From: an uncultured Clostridium sp.
GTDB taxonomy: Bacteria; Bacillota; Clostridia; Christensenellales; CAG-138
Assembly (NCBI GenBank): GCA_900542285.1
Contig: UQNF01000020.1
Coordinates: forward strand, 1 to 27,045
Direction of reading: 5' to 3'
DNA length: 27,045 nucleotides
The position numbers and the translations under genes are program-made. Below, one piece after another: positions 7,715 to 15,702 of the stretch. Under the pieces are notes generated by a model. The model did not search any database. It had not been told where the DNA came from and saw nothing but the letters and a program-made list of their open reading frames with translations. How positions within the stretch are numbered: the stretch's first letter is position 1; each line of letters starts with the position of its first letter.

Positions 7715-8827
7715 TCATTGAAAATACTTAGGTAATGCTTTTAGCGGTACGGTTTTATCGATTGGGCCTCCGCCCAGGCAGATATCGCCATCGTACAGCA
7801 CTGCCCATTGACCGGGCGTGACCGCACGCTGCGGAGTATCAAACACTATTACTGCATTCTCGCCCTCCATATGTACGGTGACCGCCTGATCGCTCTGTCG
7901 GTAGCGGAATTTTGCCGTGCAGCGGAATTCCTTTGCAGGCGCTTCACCTGAGATAAAGTTGAGCTTGCCCGTGGTTAGACTTGTTGAAAACAGCTCCTCA
8001 TGCTCGCCCTGCTGAACTATCAAAAGGTTACGTTTCAGATCCTTGCCCACGACAAACCAGCTTTCGCCGGTACCTGTGTTCATGCCGCCGATCCCGAGTC
8101 CGCGCCGCTGACCCATCGTGTAATACATCAGGCCATCATGCCTGCCTATTGTGCGCCCATCCAAATCCACAATATCGCCCGGCTGGGCCGGAAGAAACTG
8201 CATAAGGAATTTTTTGAAATTCCGCTCTCCGATAAAGCAGACGCCGGTGGAGTCCTTTTTGCTTGCGGTTACGAGACCTGCCTCCGCAGCAAGCTTACGA
8301 ACCTCTCCCTTTTCAAGCTCCCCGATCGGAAACATGGCTTTTGACAGCTGCTGCTGCGTTAGCCCTGCAAGAAAATAGGTTTGATCCTTGTTTGAATCGG
8401 CTGCTCGCAGAAGCCTAACCCCTTCATCGGATCTGCGCAGTCTGGCGTAATGGCCCGTCGCAAGTGAATCGGCACCCATGTTGACCGCAAGGTCAAGGAA
8501 AGCATTGAACTTTATCTCGGAATTGCACAGAATATCGGGATTCGGTGTTCGGCCCCTGCGGTACTCTGAAAGAAAATACTCGAACACACGGTCATAGTAT
8601 TCCTTTGTAAAGTTGACGACATAGAAGGGAATGCCCACCTGCTCCGCAATGCGCCTTGCGTCCTCGTAATCCTGAGCGGCGGTGCATGCGCCATCATCGC
8701 CCGTCTCGTCCCAGTTCTTCATGAAAACGCCGATGACATCACAGCCCTGCCTCTTCAGCAGCAGAGCGGCGGCAGAGGAATCCACTCCTCCGGATAATCC
8801 CAATACTATTCTGCCGGATGCGTTCAT
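7715..8827 (-). CDS. mnmA: tRNA-specific 2-thiouridylase
   Basis: Protein of 370 residues, the usual MnmA length. It adenylates and thiolates U34 of the Lys, Glu and Gln tRNAs. The PP-loop ATP site is GLSGGVDSS (10-18) and the two catalytic cysteines are Cys101 (CNSEIKF) and Cys197 (GVCFIGERNF). The C-terminal beta-barrel region is present. The start codon overlaps the stop of the upstream CxxC mini-protein by ATGA, so translation is probably coupled. The sulfur donor is likely the cysteine desulfurase at 10406-11542, in the adjacent operon; this link is inference from proximity and from known MnmA biochemistry. Confidence 0.97.
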   Translation of the reverse strand: MNASGRIVLGLSGGVDSSAAALLLKRQGCDVIGVFMKNWDETGDDGACTAAQDYEDARRIAEQVGIPFYVVNFTKEYYDRVFEYFLSEYRRGRTPNPDILCNSEIKFNAFLDLAVNMGADSLATGHYARLRRSDEGVRLLRAADSNKDQTYFLAGLTQQQLSKAMFPIGELEKGEVRKLAAEAGLVTASKKDSTGVCFIGERNFKKFLMQFLPAQPGDIVDLDGRTIGRHDGLMYYTMGQRRGLGIGGMNTGTGESWFVVGKDLKRNLLIVQQGEHEELFSTSLTTGKLNFISGEAPAKEFRCTAKFRYRQSDQAVTVHMEGENAVIVFDTPQRAVTPGQWAVLYDGDICLGGGPIDKTVPLKALPKYFQ

Positions 8828-9024
8828 GCCCTTGTGATGCTGACTACATCAAAGCCAAGATCTTCGATCGCCTCACGGATCACGGCTTCCTCGACATTCG
8901 ATTCGACACAAATATCATTGAGCTCAATCCTGTCTATCTTTGCGCCCAACGCGTTCATGGCGGCGGTACCCCTGCCGATGCAATGGCCGCAGCCCATGCC
9001 TTCGGTTTTAATTACGTATTTCAT
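8824..9024 (-). CDS. Small heavy-metal-associated (HMA) domain protein
   Basis: Protein of 66 residues, the size of a single ferredoxin-like HMA fold such as copper chaperone CopZ. The metal motif is GMGCGHC (residues 9-15), a variant of GMTCxxC. The expected beta-alpha-beta-beta-alpha-beta pattern and the typical ending (EAIEDLGFDVVSI) are present. The ATG at 9024 follows AAAGGAG. It is the first gene of its operon and overlaps mnmA by four bases. No P-type copper ATPase or copper regulator is nearby, so a copper role is uncertain; a thiol or sulfur carrier role for the CxxC pair is an alternative suggested only by its position. Confidence 0.85.
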   Translation of the reverse strand: MKYVIKTEGMGCGHCIGRGTAAMNALGAKIDRIELNDICVESNVEEAVIREAIEDLGFDVVSITRA

Positions 9025-9065
9025 ATTACGCTCCTTTGATTCTTATAGATCCGTTATCTATTCTA

Positions 9066-9094
9066 ATTATAGCAGATTATTCCCGTTTTGTGAA
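9066..9094 (-). promoter_or_regulatory. Promoter of the HMA-mnmA-deoC operon
   Basis: Minus-strand -35 TTCACA (9089-9094, five of six consensus bases), a 17-base spacer and -10 TATAAT (9066-9071) with an upstream TGC. The leader is about 35 bases. Confidence 0.7.
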
Positions 9095-9154
9095 CTTATT
9101 ATTGCTTCAATAACGCATATGAGCAGGGGCGCAATCGCCGAAATAATTGTTCAA

Positions 9155-9189
9155 AAGAAAAAGCCGGCGCAAGGGCATTGGCCGGCTTT
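9155..9189 (-). terminator. Rho-independent terminator after thiI
   Basis: On the minus strand AAAGCCGG and CCGGCTTT (9182-9189 and 9160-9167) form a perfect 8-bp GC-rich stem, followed by TTCTTTTG. It begins 17 bases past the thiI stop and ends the PBP-desulfurase-thiI operon. Confidence 0.82.
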
Positions 9190-9205
9190 ACATATACGCA
9201 TTAGG

Positions 9206-10381
9206 TCATCCAAGCTTGCTGACCGTCATAAGCTCAGTATCGGCGATCGCCTTCTCGATAAGCTCCGAGAAATCCACTGCCGCTTCGCTTGCGCGCAGCG
9301 TTTCAAGGTCTGGCTTGGTAACGGGATGTTTCGGAACGAATACGGTGCAGCAGTCCTCATACGGAAGTATGCTGGTCTCGTATGTGCCGATTTTTCTTGC
9401 AAGCTCCATTATCTCGTCCTTATCAAAGCCGATAAGCGGACGGAACACAGGCATTGAAACCGCATCGTTGGTCACGCAAAGGCTTTCCAGGGTTTGGCTT
9501 GCAACCTGGCCCAAGGCTTCGCCGGTGATGAGCGCTCTTGATTCCTCGGAAACGGCTATGCGTTCGGCGATCTTCATCATCAGCCTGCGCATGATGACCG
9601 TCGTCTCCTTTTCGGGGCATTCATCGTAGATCTTCATCTGAATATCGGTGAACGGAACAAGGAACAGGCGTATCGGGCCTGCATACTTTGACAGCAGACC
9701 TGCCAGCTCCACGACCTTGTCCCTCGCACGTTCGCTGGTATAAGGATAGCTGTAAAAATGAACTGCACTCAGTATTAAGCCACGCTTTGCCATCATATAT
9801 CCTGCAACCGGACTATCGATGCCTCCGGAGATCAACAGCGTTGCCTTGCCTGCCGAACCGATGGGCATACCGTTGGCGCATGGTATCTCCTCGCAATAGA
9901 CATATGCCGAATCACGTATCTCTATGCAGAGCTTTATCTCGGGATTATGGATATCAACATGCAGGCATGGGAAGCGTTCCAGCATAAGACCGCCCATCTC
10001 GCGGTTGATAGCATCCGAATTCATGAAATAGTGTTTGTCGGACCGCCTTGCAAAGACCTTGAAGCTGGTCTTTCCGCTGCGCTCTATTTCCTTTTCCATG
10101 AGCTCATAGCATGTGTTGACCACATTATCCCAATCCTTGTCCACCACATAGGCAGGGCTCAACGAATGGATACCGAACACGCGCCTTAGGCGGTCGATAG
10201 CCTCGTCAAAGCTGTCATCGGGAACAGAATGGACGTATATCCTCCCCTGCTCGTGATAAATCTTGCAGGGAATGCCCTTGAGGGACGACTTCATATTTGC
10301 AATAAGCTTTTTTTCAAAGAAGGGGCGATTTAAGCCCTTCAGGTGAATCTCCGTGTATCTTACCAGAATTATCCTGTTCAT
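9206..10381 (-). CDS. thiI: tRNA 4-thiouridine synthase / sulfurtransferase ThiI, without rhodanese domain
   Basis: Protein of 391 residues with, in order, an N-terminal ferredoxin-like region, a THUMP domain (about 60-165, including FKVFARRSDKHYF) and a PP-loop ATPase domain with SGGIDS (185-190). It ends soon after the YEDCC element (341-345) and lacks the rhodanese domain of the E. coli enzyme. Rhodanese-less ThiI proteins are usual in Firmicutes and work with a dedicated NifS-like cysteine desulfurase, which is the gene directly upstream here, 24 bases away. The role is s4U8 formation in tRNA and possibly sulfur transfer for thiamin. The ATG at 10381 follows AGGAG. A terminator follows the gene. 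Confidence 0.96.
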   Translation of the reverse strand: MNRIILVRYTEIHLKGLNRPFFEKKLIANMKSSLKGIPCKIYHEQGRIYVHSVPDDSFDEAIDRLRRVFGIHSLSPAYVVDKDWDNVVNTCYELMEKEIERSGKTSFKVFARRSDKHYFMNSDAINREMGGLMLERFPCLHVDIHNPEIKLCIEIRDSAYVYCEEIPCANGMPIGSAGKATLLISGGIDSPVAGYMMAKRGLILSAVHFYSYPYTSERARDKVVELAGLLSKYAGPIRLFLVPFTDIQMKIYDECPEKETTVIMRRLMMKIAERIAVSEESRALITGEALGQVASQTLESLCVTNDAVSMPVFRPLIGFDKDEIMELARKIGTYETSILPYEDCCTVFVPKHPVTKPDLETLRASEAAVDFSELIEKAIADTELMTVSKLG

Positions 10382-10405
10382 GGGTTCTCCTAAGTTAATT
10401 ATTTA

Positions 10406-11542
10406 TTATCTGCGCCTGAATCTGCGAAGAAGGCTCAGGCTCTCATCGATGTACTGTGCTGCCTCGTCGGCTTCCTCCTCGGTATTCAGCGGCGAGAAGC
10501 TGAATCGGATCGCTCCATCCTGTCGCTCTCCGGTGATGCCCATAGCGGTCAACACCCTGTTCTTGCCTCTGTGCCTTGCTGCGCACGCCGAGCCTGTGGA
10601 AACAAGCAGTCCCTTTTCCATCAGCGAATGCAGAAGCACCTCGCCCCTTACTCCCAAAAAGCTCATATTCAGGATGTACGGTGCGGCTTCCTCGATGTCG
10701 GGTCCGTTCAGACGCACATCGCGGATACGCATAAGGTTGGAATACAGCCTGCGTTTGACCTTCAGCATCCTGTCCATATTGGCTTCATGATTTGCGATAT
10801 AGTTTGAGCAAGCTGCATCAAGCGCCATGATCCCCGGAACGTTCGTTGTGCCGGAGCGCAGGCCGTTCTCCTGTCCTCCGCCCTTCTGACCGCCCATGAA
10901 GCGAACGCCCTGACGAACGTACAGCGCACCAATGCCCTTGGGGGCATGGAGCTTGTGCCCGCTCATTGAATACATATCGCATTTCACCGCAGGCATCTTT
11001 ACAAAGGCCTGAACGCCGTCCACATGGAACACCGCATCCGGACTCTGCTTTTTGATAAGCGCATTTATCCGGCTGATGTCGTTTATCGCACCGGACTCGT
11101 TATTCACATGCATAATGCTGACATAGCCAACGGTCTCATCGAGAGCTGCAGCCAGCTCGTCCATGCGAAGCTTTCCGGTACCGTCCACACCGATAACGAC
11201 CACATCATAACCCTGCTGCTTCATTGCAGTCACGGGTTCAAACACCGAAGGGTGTTCGACTGCGGAGGTTATCAGTCTGCACTTGCCATGCTTGGCAGCC
11301 AAGGTTCCGGCAAGCGCCATATTGTTGCTCTCCGTGCCTCCGCTTGTAAATATCAGCTCCGAAGCGTCCGCATTGAGGCAAGAAGCAAGCCTTGTTCTTG
11401 CTGCATTAACATCCCTTTCCACCGCTACGGCCGGTGAATATGCCGCAGCAGGGTTGTAGTACATATCACACATATACTTCTTGGCAGCTTCTGCCGCTTC
11501 CGGAAGTACAGCGGTGGTCGCACTGTTATCAAAATAAATCAT
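10406..11542 (-). CDS. Cysteine desulfurase (NifS/IscS family)
   Basis: PLP enzyme of 378 residues that removes sulfur from L-cysteine as a persulfide. The N-terminus IYFDNSATT is typical. The PLP lysine is Lys197 in SGHKLHAPKG, and the persulfide cysteine is Cys320 in STGSACAARH. The cysteine-loop spacing suggests a group I-like enzyme, but loop length should be checked by alignment. The ATG at 11542 is chosen because the family begins at this point; an in-frame ATG at 11572 would add 10 residues and has no clear ribosome site. Its position directly before thiI follows the known desulfurase-ThiI pairing of Firmicutes, and it may also feed MnmA. It lies downstream of the class A PBP gene in the same direction with no terminator between. 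Confidence 0.94.
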   Translation of the reverse strand: MIYFDNSATTAVLPEAAEAAKKYMCDMYYNPAAAYSPAVAVERDVNAARTRLASCLNADASELIFTSGGTESNNMALAGTLAAKHGKCRLITSAVEHPSVFEPVTAMKQQGYDVVVIGVDGTGKLRMDELAAALDETVGYVSIMHVNNESGAINDISRINALIKKQSPDAVFHVDGVQAFVKMPAVKCDMYSMSGHKLHAPKGIGALYVRQGVRFMGGQKGGGQENGLRSGTTNVPGIMALDAACSNYIANHEANMDRMLKVKRRLYSNLMRIRDVRLNGPDIEEAAPYILNMSFLGVRGEVLLHSLMEKGLLVSTGSACAARHRGKNRVLTAMGITGERQDGAIRFSFSPLNTEEEADEAAQYIDESLSLLRRFRRR

Positions 11543-11585
11543 ATTATACCCATCCCTGTCCTTTTTTCTCATTATATGCGCGAAC

Positions 11586-14429
11586 TTACGACGGCGGAAC
11601 GCTTACCGGTGGGTATTGATTATATAAGACTCCGTAATTATACCTGAGCTCCTGCATCGCACGAACGACAAGTGGGATGTTTTGCATTGAAATGGCCGTC
11701 TGAAGCTCGGCAATGTTATCCTCAAGCAGCTGCCTCGACGATTCCGGAAGGATCTGTACGTTGTCGAGATATGCCCTTACCTCCGATATCAGCGCACCGG
11801 CATGATAGTAGAGATCCTCCGGCGTATCGTATGGATTCTGTGCGGAATGAACGCTGCATGAGATACTATCCATCTCCAGATAATGGGCTGCAAATGAACA
11901 GATGTCAAGATCCGTCCTGATGGCGTTCGGTATATAGGCGAGAAGCTTTTTATCGTCGAGCTTGGCATAGATGGACTCGGAATGTATCAGAACCACTACG
12001 CCGGGGTTCCTCGAAGTGATTGGACATTCGGTGCAGACGGGCATATTCGAATCTCCGCATATATCTACCGCACAGTGCATACCGCAGTACTCTCCGGGAA
12101 TATCGTCAACGGCACACCAATCGGTTATCGGCGGATTATGCTCATCGAGCATACACGCATCGGTCGCAAGCTTTCCGGAGATCGGGCAAATAGTCACCTG
12201 CACAAGTCCTATATCGATGGGAGAAGCATCGATTATCGGCTTATCGTTCAAGCCCTCATGAATTTCGCTCATGAACGCCTGCCAAAGCGGTGCGGCTGAA
12301 TTTCCGCCGGTGGAGCCCGATGCCAGCTTTTCGGAGTAGCGATCGTGTCCTATCCACAGCGAAGCGGTGTAATATCCGGTGAAGCCGGCAAAATAAGCGC
12401 TGGTGTAGTCATCGTTGGTTCCGGTCTTTCCGGCGACGGTGAGTCCGTCTATCTTCGCCCTTGTGCCGGTACCTTTCTCGACAACATCCTTCATCATGTC
12501 GACCAGCATGTATGCGGTGCTTTCCTTAAAGACCCTGTGGGATTTCTGCACCTCCCGGCCGTCTATGATGACCGTGCCGTCGGGCGCAACGACCTTGAGG
12601 AATGAAATAGGCTCAATGTACACGCCGCCGTTCGCAATGCATGCATATGCTGCCGCCATCTCCATCGGAGTTATGCCGGAGGTTCCCAATGCAAGGCCCG
12701 GGCCGTCCTTGTTTATCCTTTCCTCCGGGATGCCGAGACTCATGAGATATTCTGCGCTCTGCTCAGGAGTGCTCACCTCAAACAAAAGCCTTGCGGCCAC
12801 AATATTAAGCGATGAGGTTATGCCTCGTCTGACACTGGTTATGCCCTCCCAACGGTCGTTGCCAAGCGACGGATAGCCCTTATCACCGCCATAGCCGTTA
12901 ATGGGTAATTCCGAATTAAGAATGCCCGTTGCCGGGTTCACGCCCATATCGAGCGCGGGGCCGTACACGGCAAGCGGCTTTATCGCTGAGCCTACCGGCA
13001 TTGAGCTTTGGTAAGCGCGGTTGAGCTGTCGCTTCTGCGTCGGTTCATCTCTGCCGCCTATTATTGCCTTTATCAGGCCCGTGTTATGGTCGATTATGAC
13101 CGCAGAAGCTTGGGGCTGCTGTATAGTCAGGCCCGAAACCGGGTCCGTGATAAGTCCGGCGCTTGAATTTCTAAGTGCCGGATAGTTCTCCCAATTTGTG
13201 ATGATGTCCTGAACGCTGTTCTGAATATCGGGGTCGACCGCAAGATAGATCCTGTATCCTCCGGTGCGAAGCTCTCTCTCGATAGCGGCGCGATTAGAGG
13301 AATTGTCCTCAAGGCCGCGCTGCTCAAGCATATGGGTCACGATATCATAAACACCATACTCAACGTAGTATGCCATATCGTAGAGCTGTTTCTGAGAGCT
13401 GACCTCCAGGATCTCAACCGTTTCATTAAGCGCATTCTGATATTCGTCAAGCGTAATGAACTCCGCCTCGTACATGGCCTTAAGCACGACATCCGTCCTT
13501 GCGTCGGTGATATCCATCTTGTTCGTGCCGTCCTCGTAAAAACGCTTATAGGTGTTGGCGCGCGGATTGGTGTAGTTCGGCTTCTGAACCATACCGGCGA
13601 GCATAGCGCATTCACGGATGGTAAGCTCGCTCATCTCCTTGCCAAAGTAATCCTTGGCAGCGGTTTTGAAGCCGTAGTTGGAATCGCCGAGGTAAACATC
13701 GTTCATGTACGCTTCCAATATCAGATCCTTGGAAACGGTGTTCTCAAGCTCATATGCCAGATACGCCTCCTGTATCTTGCGCTTGTAGCTTTGAATATTG
13801 GACAGCACCTTGTTCTTTATGAGCTGCTGCGTTATCGTCGAACCGCCGTGAGTATTGGTGTTCCTCAGGGTATTTATGACTGCTGAAAACAGACGCTTGA
13901 AGTCCAAGCCTCCATGCTTGTAGAACCTAACATCCTCAACCGCAATAAGCGCATTCTTGAGATTGTCCGGTATCTCGTCAATATTTGCCCAATCGCGGAA
14001 TTCCATGCTTGCATAGGTAGTTATCTCGTTGCCGTTGCAGTCATAGATATAGCTGGTTCGGTCGCTCTTGGTCAGGGTTGAAACATCGAGTGAAGGCGTC
14101 GTATCGATATAGGCTTTTGCTATGCCGAGCACCAGCCCTAATGCAAAAAAGCCGCAGACCACGCCGACGACCACGAGGCATTTGACCACCCCGAACACGA
14201 TCGCGAGAACCGTAGAGCGCGGATTCCTCCGCTCCACGAACAGGCTCTCTTCGCGGGCACGCCCGGCAGCGCGTCTTTTTTGCTTCCTGGCTTTTTCAGA
14301 TGCCGCATTGCCCGTTCTCTTTGAGGATTTATAGACGATGGTATCGCCGTTGCCCGCGCCGCTGCCTCCGCTTGCGGAGGAGCGAAATCCTCTGCCCTTC
14401 TTTGTGGTTATCTTTTTATTCTGAGCCAT
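11586..14429 (-). CDS. Class A penicillin-binding protein (transglycosylase/transpeptidase, PBP1A type)
   Basis: Bifunctional peptidoglycan synthase of 947 residues. A basic cytoplasmic N-terminus (1-72) precedes a membrane helix (about 73-105). The GT51 glycosyltransferase domain has catalytic Glu165 in VEDVRFYKHGG and the GGSTITQQLIKN motif (195-206). The transpeptidase domain has SAIK (481-484), SLN (540-542) and KTG (668-670). After it, residues of about 745-815 form a cysteine-rich segment with at least nine Cys in CxxC-like spacing, unusual for an extracellular part and possibly disulfide-bonded or metal-binding. A last region of about 100 residues, predicted helical, follows. The ATG at 14429 has AGAGG upstream. 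It is the first gene of an operon with the desulfurase and thiI. Two perfect palindromes lie in its leader. Confidence 0.95.
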   Translation of the reverse strand: MAQNKKITTKKGRGFRSSASGGSGAGNGDTIVYKSSKRTGNAASEKARKQKRRAAGRAREESLFVERRNPRSTVLAIVFGVVKCLVVVGVVCGFFALGLVLGIAKAYIDTTPSLDVSTLTKSDRTSYIYDCNGNEITTYASMEFRDWANIDEIPDNLKNALIAVEDVRFYKHGGLDFKRLFSAVINTLRNTNTHGGSTITQQLIKNKVLSNIQSYKRKIQEAYLAYELENTVSKDLILEAYMNDVYLGDSNYGFKTAAKDYFGKEMSELTIRECAMLAGMVQKPNYTNPRANTYKRFYEDGTNKMDITDARTDVVLKAMYEAEFITLDEYQNALNETVEILEVSSQKQLYDMAYYVEYGVYDIVTHMLEQRGLEDNSSNRAAIERELRTGGYRIYLAVDPDIQNSVQDIITNWENYPALRNSSAGLITDPVSGLTIQQPQASAVIIDHNTGLIKAIIGGRDEPTQKRQLNRAYQSSMPVGSAIKPLAVYGPALDMGVNPATGILNSELPINGYGGDKGYPSLGNDRWEGITSVRRGITSSLNIVAARLLFEVSTPEQSAEYLMSLGIPEERINKDGPGLALGTSGITPMEMAAAYACIANGGVYIEPISFLKVVAPDGTVIIDGREVQKSHRVFKESTAYMLVDMMKDVVEKGTGTRAKIDGLTVAGKTGTNDDYTSAYFAGFTGYYTASLWIGHDRYSEKLASGSTGGNSAAPLWQAFMSEIHEGLNDKPIIDASPIDIGLVQVTICPISGKLATDACMLDEHNPPITDWCAVDDIPGEYCGMHCAVDICGDSNMPVCTECPITSRNPGVVVLIHSESIYAKLDDKKLLAYIPNAIRTDLDICSFAAHYLEMDSISCSVHSAQNPYDTPEDLYYHAGALISEVRAYLDNVQILPESSRQLLEDNIAELQTAISMQNIPLVVRAMQELRYNYGVLYNQYPPVSVPPS

Positions 14430-14441
14430 TGAATTAACCTC

Positions 14442-14455
14442 TTTACCTAGGTAAA
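14442..14455. promoter_or_regulatory. 14-bp perfect palindrome beside the PBP ribosome binding site
   Basis: TTTACCTAGGTAAA is fully self-complementary and its distal arm overlaps the AAAGAGG ribosome site of the PBP gene. It could be a DNA-binding site or a leader hairpin that masks the ribosome site. Function is inferred from position only. Confidence 0.4.
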
Positions 14456-14481
14456 CTCCCTTTCTTAGAATTGTCGTGCCC

Positions 14482-14498
14482 GTGGGATACTATCCCAC
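14482..14498. promoter_or_regulatory. 17-bp palindrome at the PBP transcription start, possible operator
   Basis: GTGGGATA-C-TATCCCAC is a perfect inverted repeat four bases downstream of the -10 element, covering the expected start site. Such a position fits repressor occlusion of RNA polymerase. The core GGGA-N5-TCCC is shared with the popT leader palindrome at 3295-3307. Confidence 0.5.
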
Positions 14499-14502
14499 TT
14501 TG

Positions 14503-14531
14503 ATTATAACATACAACGAACAAATAAGCAA
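14503..14531 (-). promoter_or_regulatory. Promoter of the PBP-desulfurase-thiI operon
   Basis: Minus-strand -10 TATAAT (14503-14508) with upstream TGT, a 17-base spacer and a poor -35 TTGCTT (14526-14531, three of six consensus bases). The strong extended -10 may offset the weak -35, or an activator may be needed. Confidence 0.6.
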
Positions 14532-14541
14532 TTCGGTTGAA

Positions 14542-14569
14542 TCAAAAGGCCTCCGAAGCAGGAGACCTT
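14542..14569 (-). terminator. Terminator of the glmS-to-THUMP-methyltransferase operon
   Basis: On the minus strand AAGGTCTCC and GGAGGCCTT (14561-14569 and 14546-14554) form a 9-bp stem with one T-G pair and a six-base loop, followed by TTTTG. It begins 14 bases past the methyltransferase stop. The T tract is short, so termination may be incomplete. Confidence 0.65.
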
Positions 14570-14583
14570 GTATTTGCGTGATG

Positions 14584-15702
14584 TCAGTCCCTGTATTTCG
14601 GGAAATATCTGTAAAGCGTGCAGGTCATGCCTCCGTTGGACAGCTTTCTCCTCTTATCGGCGCGCTTCCCATAGACGCGTTCAAAATCCGGGTGGGAAGC
14701 GATGATATTCACGCTCCAGCCGTTCAGGTTGGAAAAGATTGAGTTCATCTCACGGTAAAGCTTTTCTGCGTCCTTCTTTTCCATCAGCCTTTCGCCATAC
14801 GGCGGATTGCACACCAGCACACCGCCCTTGCGCTCTTCACGGAGCTGCTGAACGGGGCGCACGGCCCAATTGACCATAACACCTGCTTTTTTTGCGTGTT
14901 TTTTACACAAATCTATGCAATGGGGGTCGATATCACAGCCAAGGATATCCATCGGCACATCCCGGACGCTGTCCCTTGCCTCCTCCCTCGCGCGGCCGAA
15001 AGCATCAAAGCGCATGAAGTGCCAGTCCTCTGCGGCAAAACTCCTGTTCATGCCGACCGCCATGTTCCGGGCGATCATCGCCGCTTCTATCGGCATGGTT
15101 CCCGAACCGCACATGGGGTCGATGAGTGGGCGATCGCTCCTGTAGCCCGACAGCAGCACTATCGCAGCCCCCAATGTCTCCGAAATCGGCGCGGGCACGT
15201 TGAATGTGCGGTAGCCCCTTCTTGACAGGCCTGCTCCGCAGCAGTCCAGCGCAACGGTGACCTCATCCCGAAGTATGCCGATCTCGACGATAATATGCTT
15301 TCCGTCCTCGGGAAAATATCCGGTGCCGTAACCTGCTTTCAGCGATTCAACGATAGCCTTTTTGGCTATGCTCTGACAGTCAGAAACCGAAAAGAGCCTG
15401 CTCTTGGCGGATTTACCGTTCACATGGATAAAGCTGTTCTTCAGGAGGTAATCCTTCCACCGAATCTTTCTCACTCCGTTGAACAGCTCGTCAAACGTCT
15501 CCGCATGGAATTCATCTACTATCATCAGCACGCGTTCCGCTGTCCTGAGCCAAAGACACGCTCTTGCCATATCAAGATAATCTCCCCTGAAGATGACCCT
15601 GGCATCCAGCACAGCCTCAACCTCGATATTAAGTTCACGCAGCTCGTTCGCCGTAAGCGCCTCTAGACCTATTTTACATGTCGCGATGAATCTTTCTCTC
15701 AC
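14584..15702 (-). CDS. THUMP domain class I SAM-dependent RNA methyltransferase (RlmL/YpsC-like)
   Basis: Protein of 372 residues. The N-terminal half is a THUMP-type RNA-binding region (about 1-160). The C-terminal half is a Rossmann methyltransferase with the SAM motif DPMCGSGT (about 199-206), a GCDID acidic loop and the catalytic NPPYGER motif, which is typical of enzymes that methylate exocyclic amino groups. The closest families are E. coli RlmL (23S rRNA m2G) and archaeal/bacterial Trm14/TrmN (tRNA m2G6). Which RNA is modified here cannot be told from sequence. The start overlaps the stop of the TPR gene by four bases (ATGA). It is the last gene of the nine-gene operon. Confidence 0.9.
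   Translation of the reverse strand: MRERFIATCKIGLEALTANELRELNIEVEAVLDARVIFRGDYLDMARACLWLRTAERVLMIVDEFHAETFDELFNGVRKIRWKDYLLKNSFIHVNGKSAKSRLFSVSDCQSIAKKAIVESLKAGYGTGYFPEDGKHIIVEIGILRDEVTVALDCCGAGLSRRGYRTFNVPAPISETLGAAIVLLSGYRSDRPLIDPMCGSGTMPIEAAMIARNMAVGMNRSFAAEDWHFMRFDAFGRAREEARDSVRDVPMDILGCDIDPHCIDLCKKHAKKAGVMVNWAVRPVQQLREERKGGVLVCNPPYGERLMEKKDAEKLYREMNSIFSNLNGWSVNIIASHPDFERVYGKRADKRRKLSNGGMTCTLYRYFPKYRD

Noticed and set aside
6863..7735. Long plus-strand frame of 290 residues over deoC
   Set aside because: It is the antisense of deoC, has a serine-rich shadow composition, and runs across the terminator at 6990-7030.
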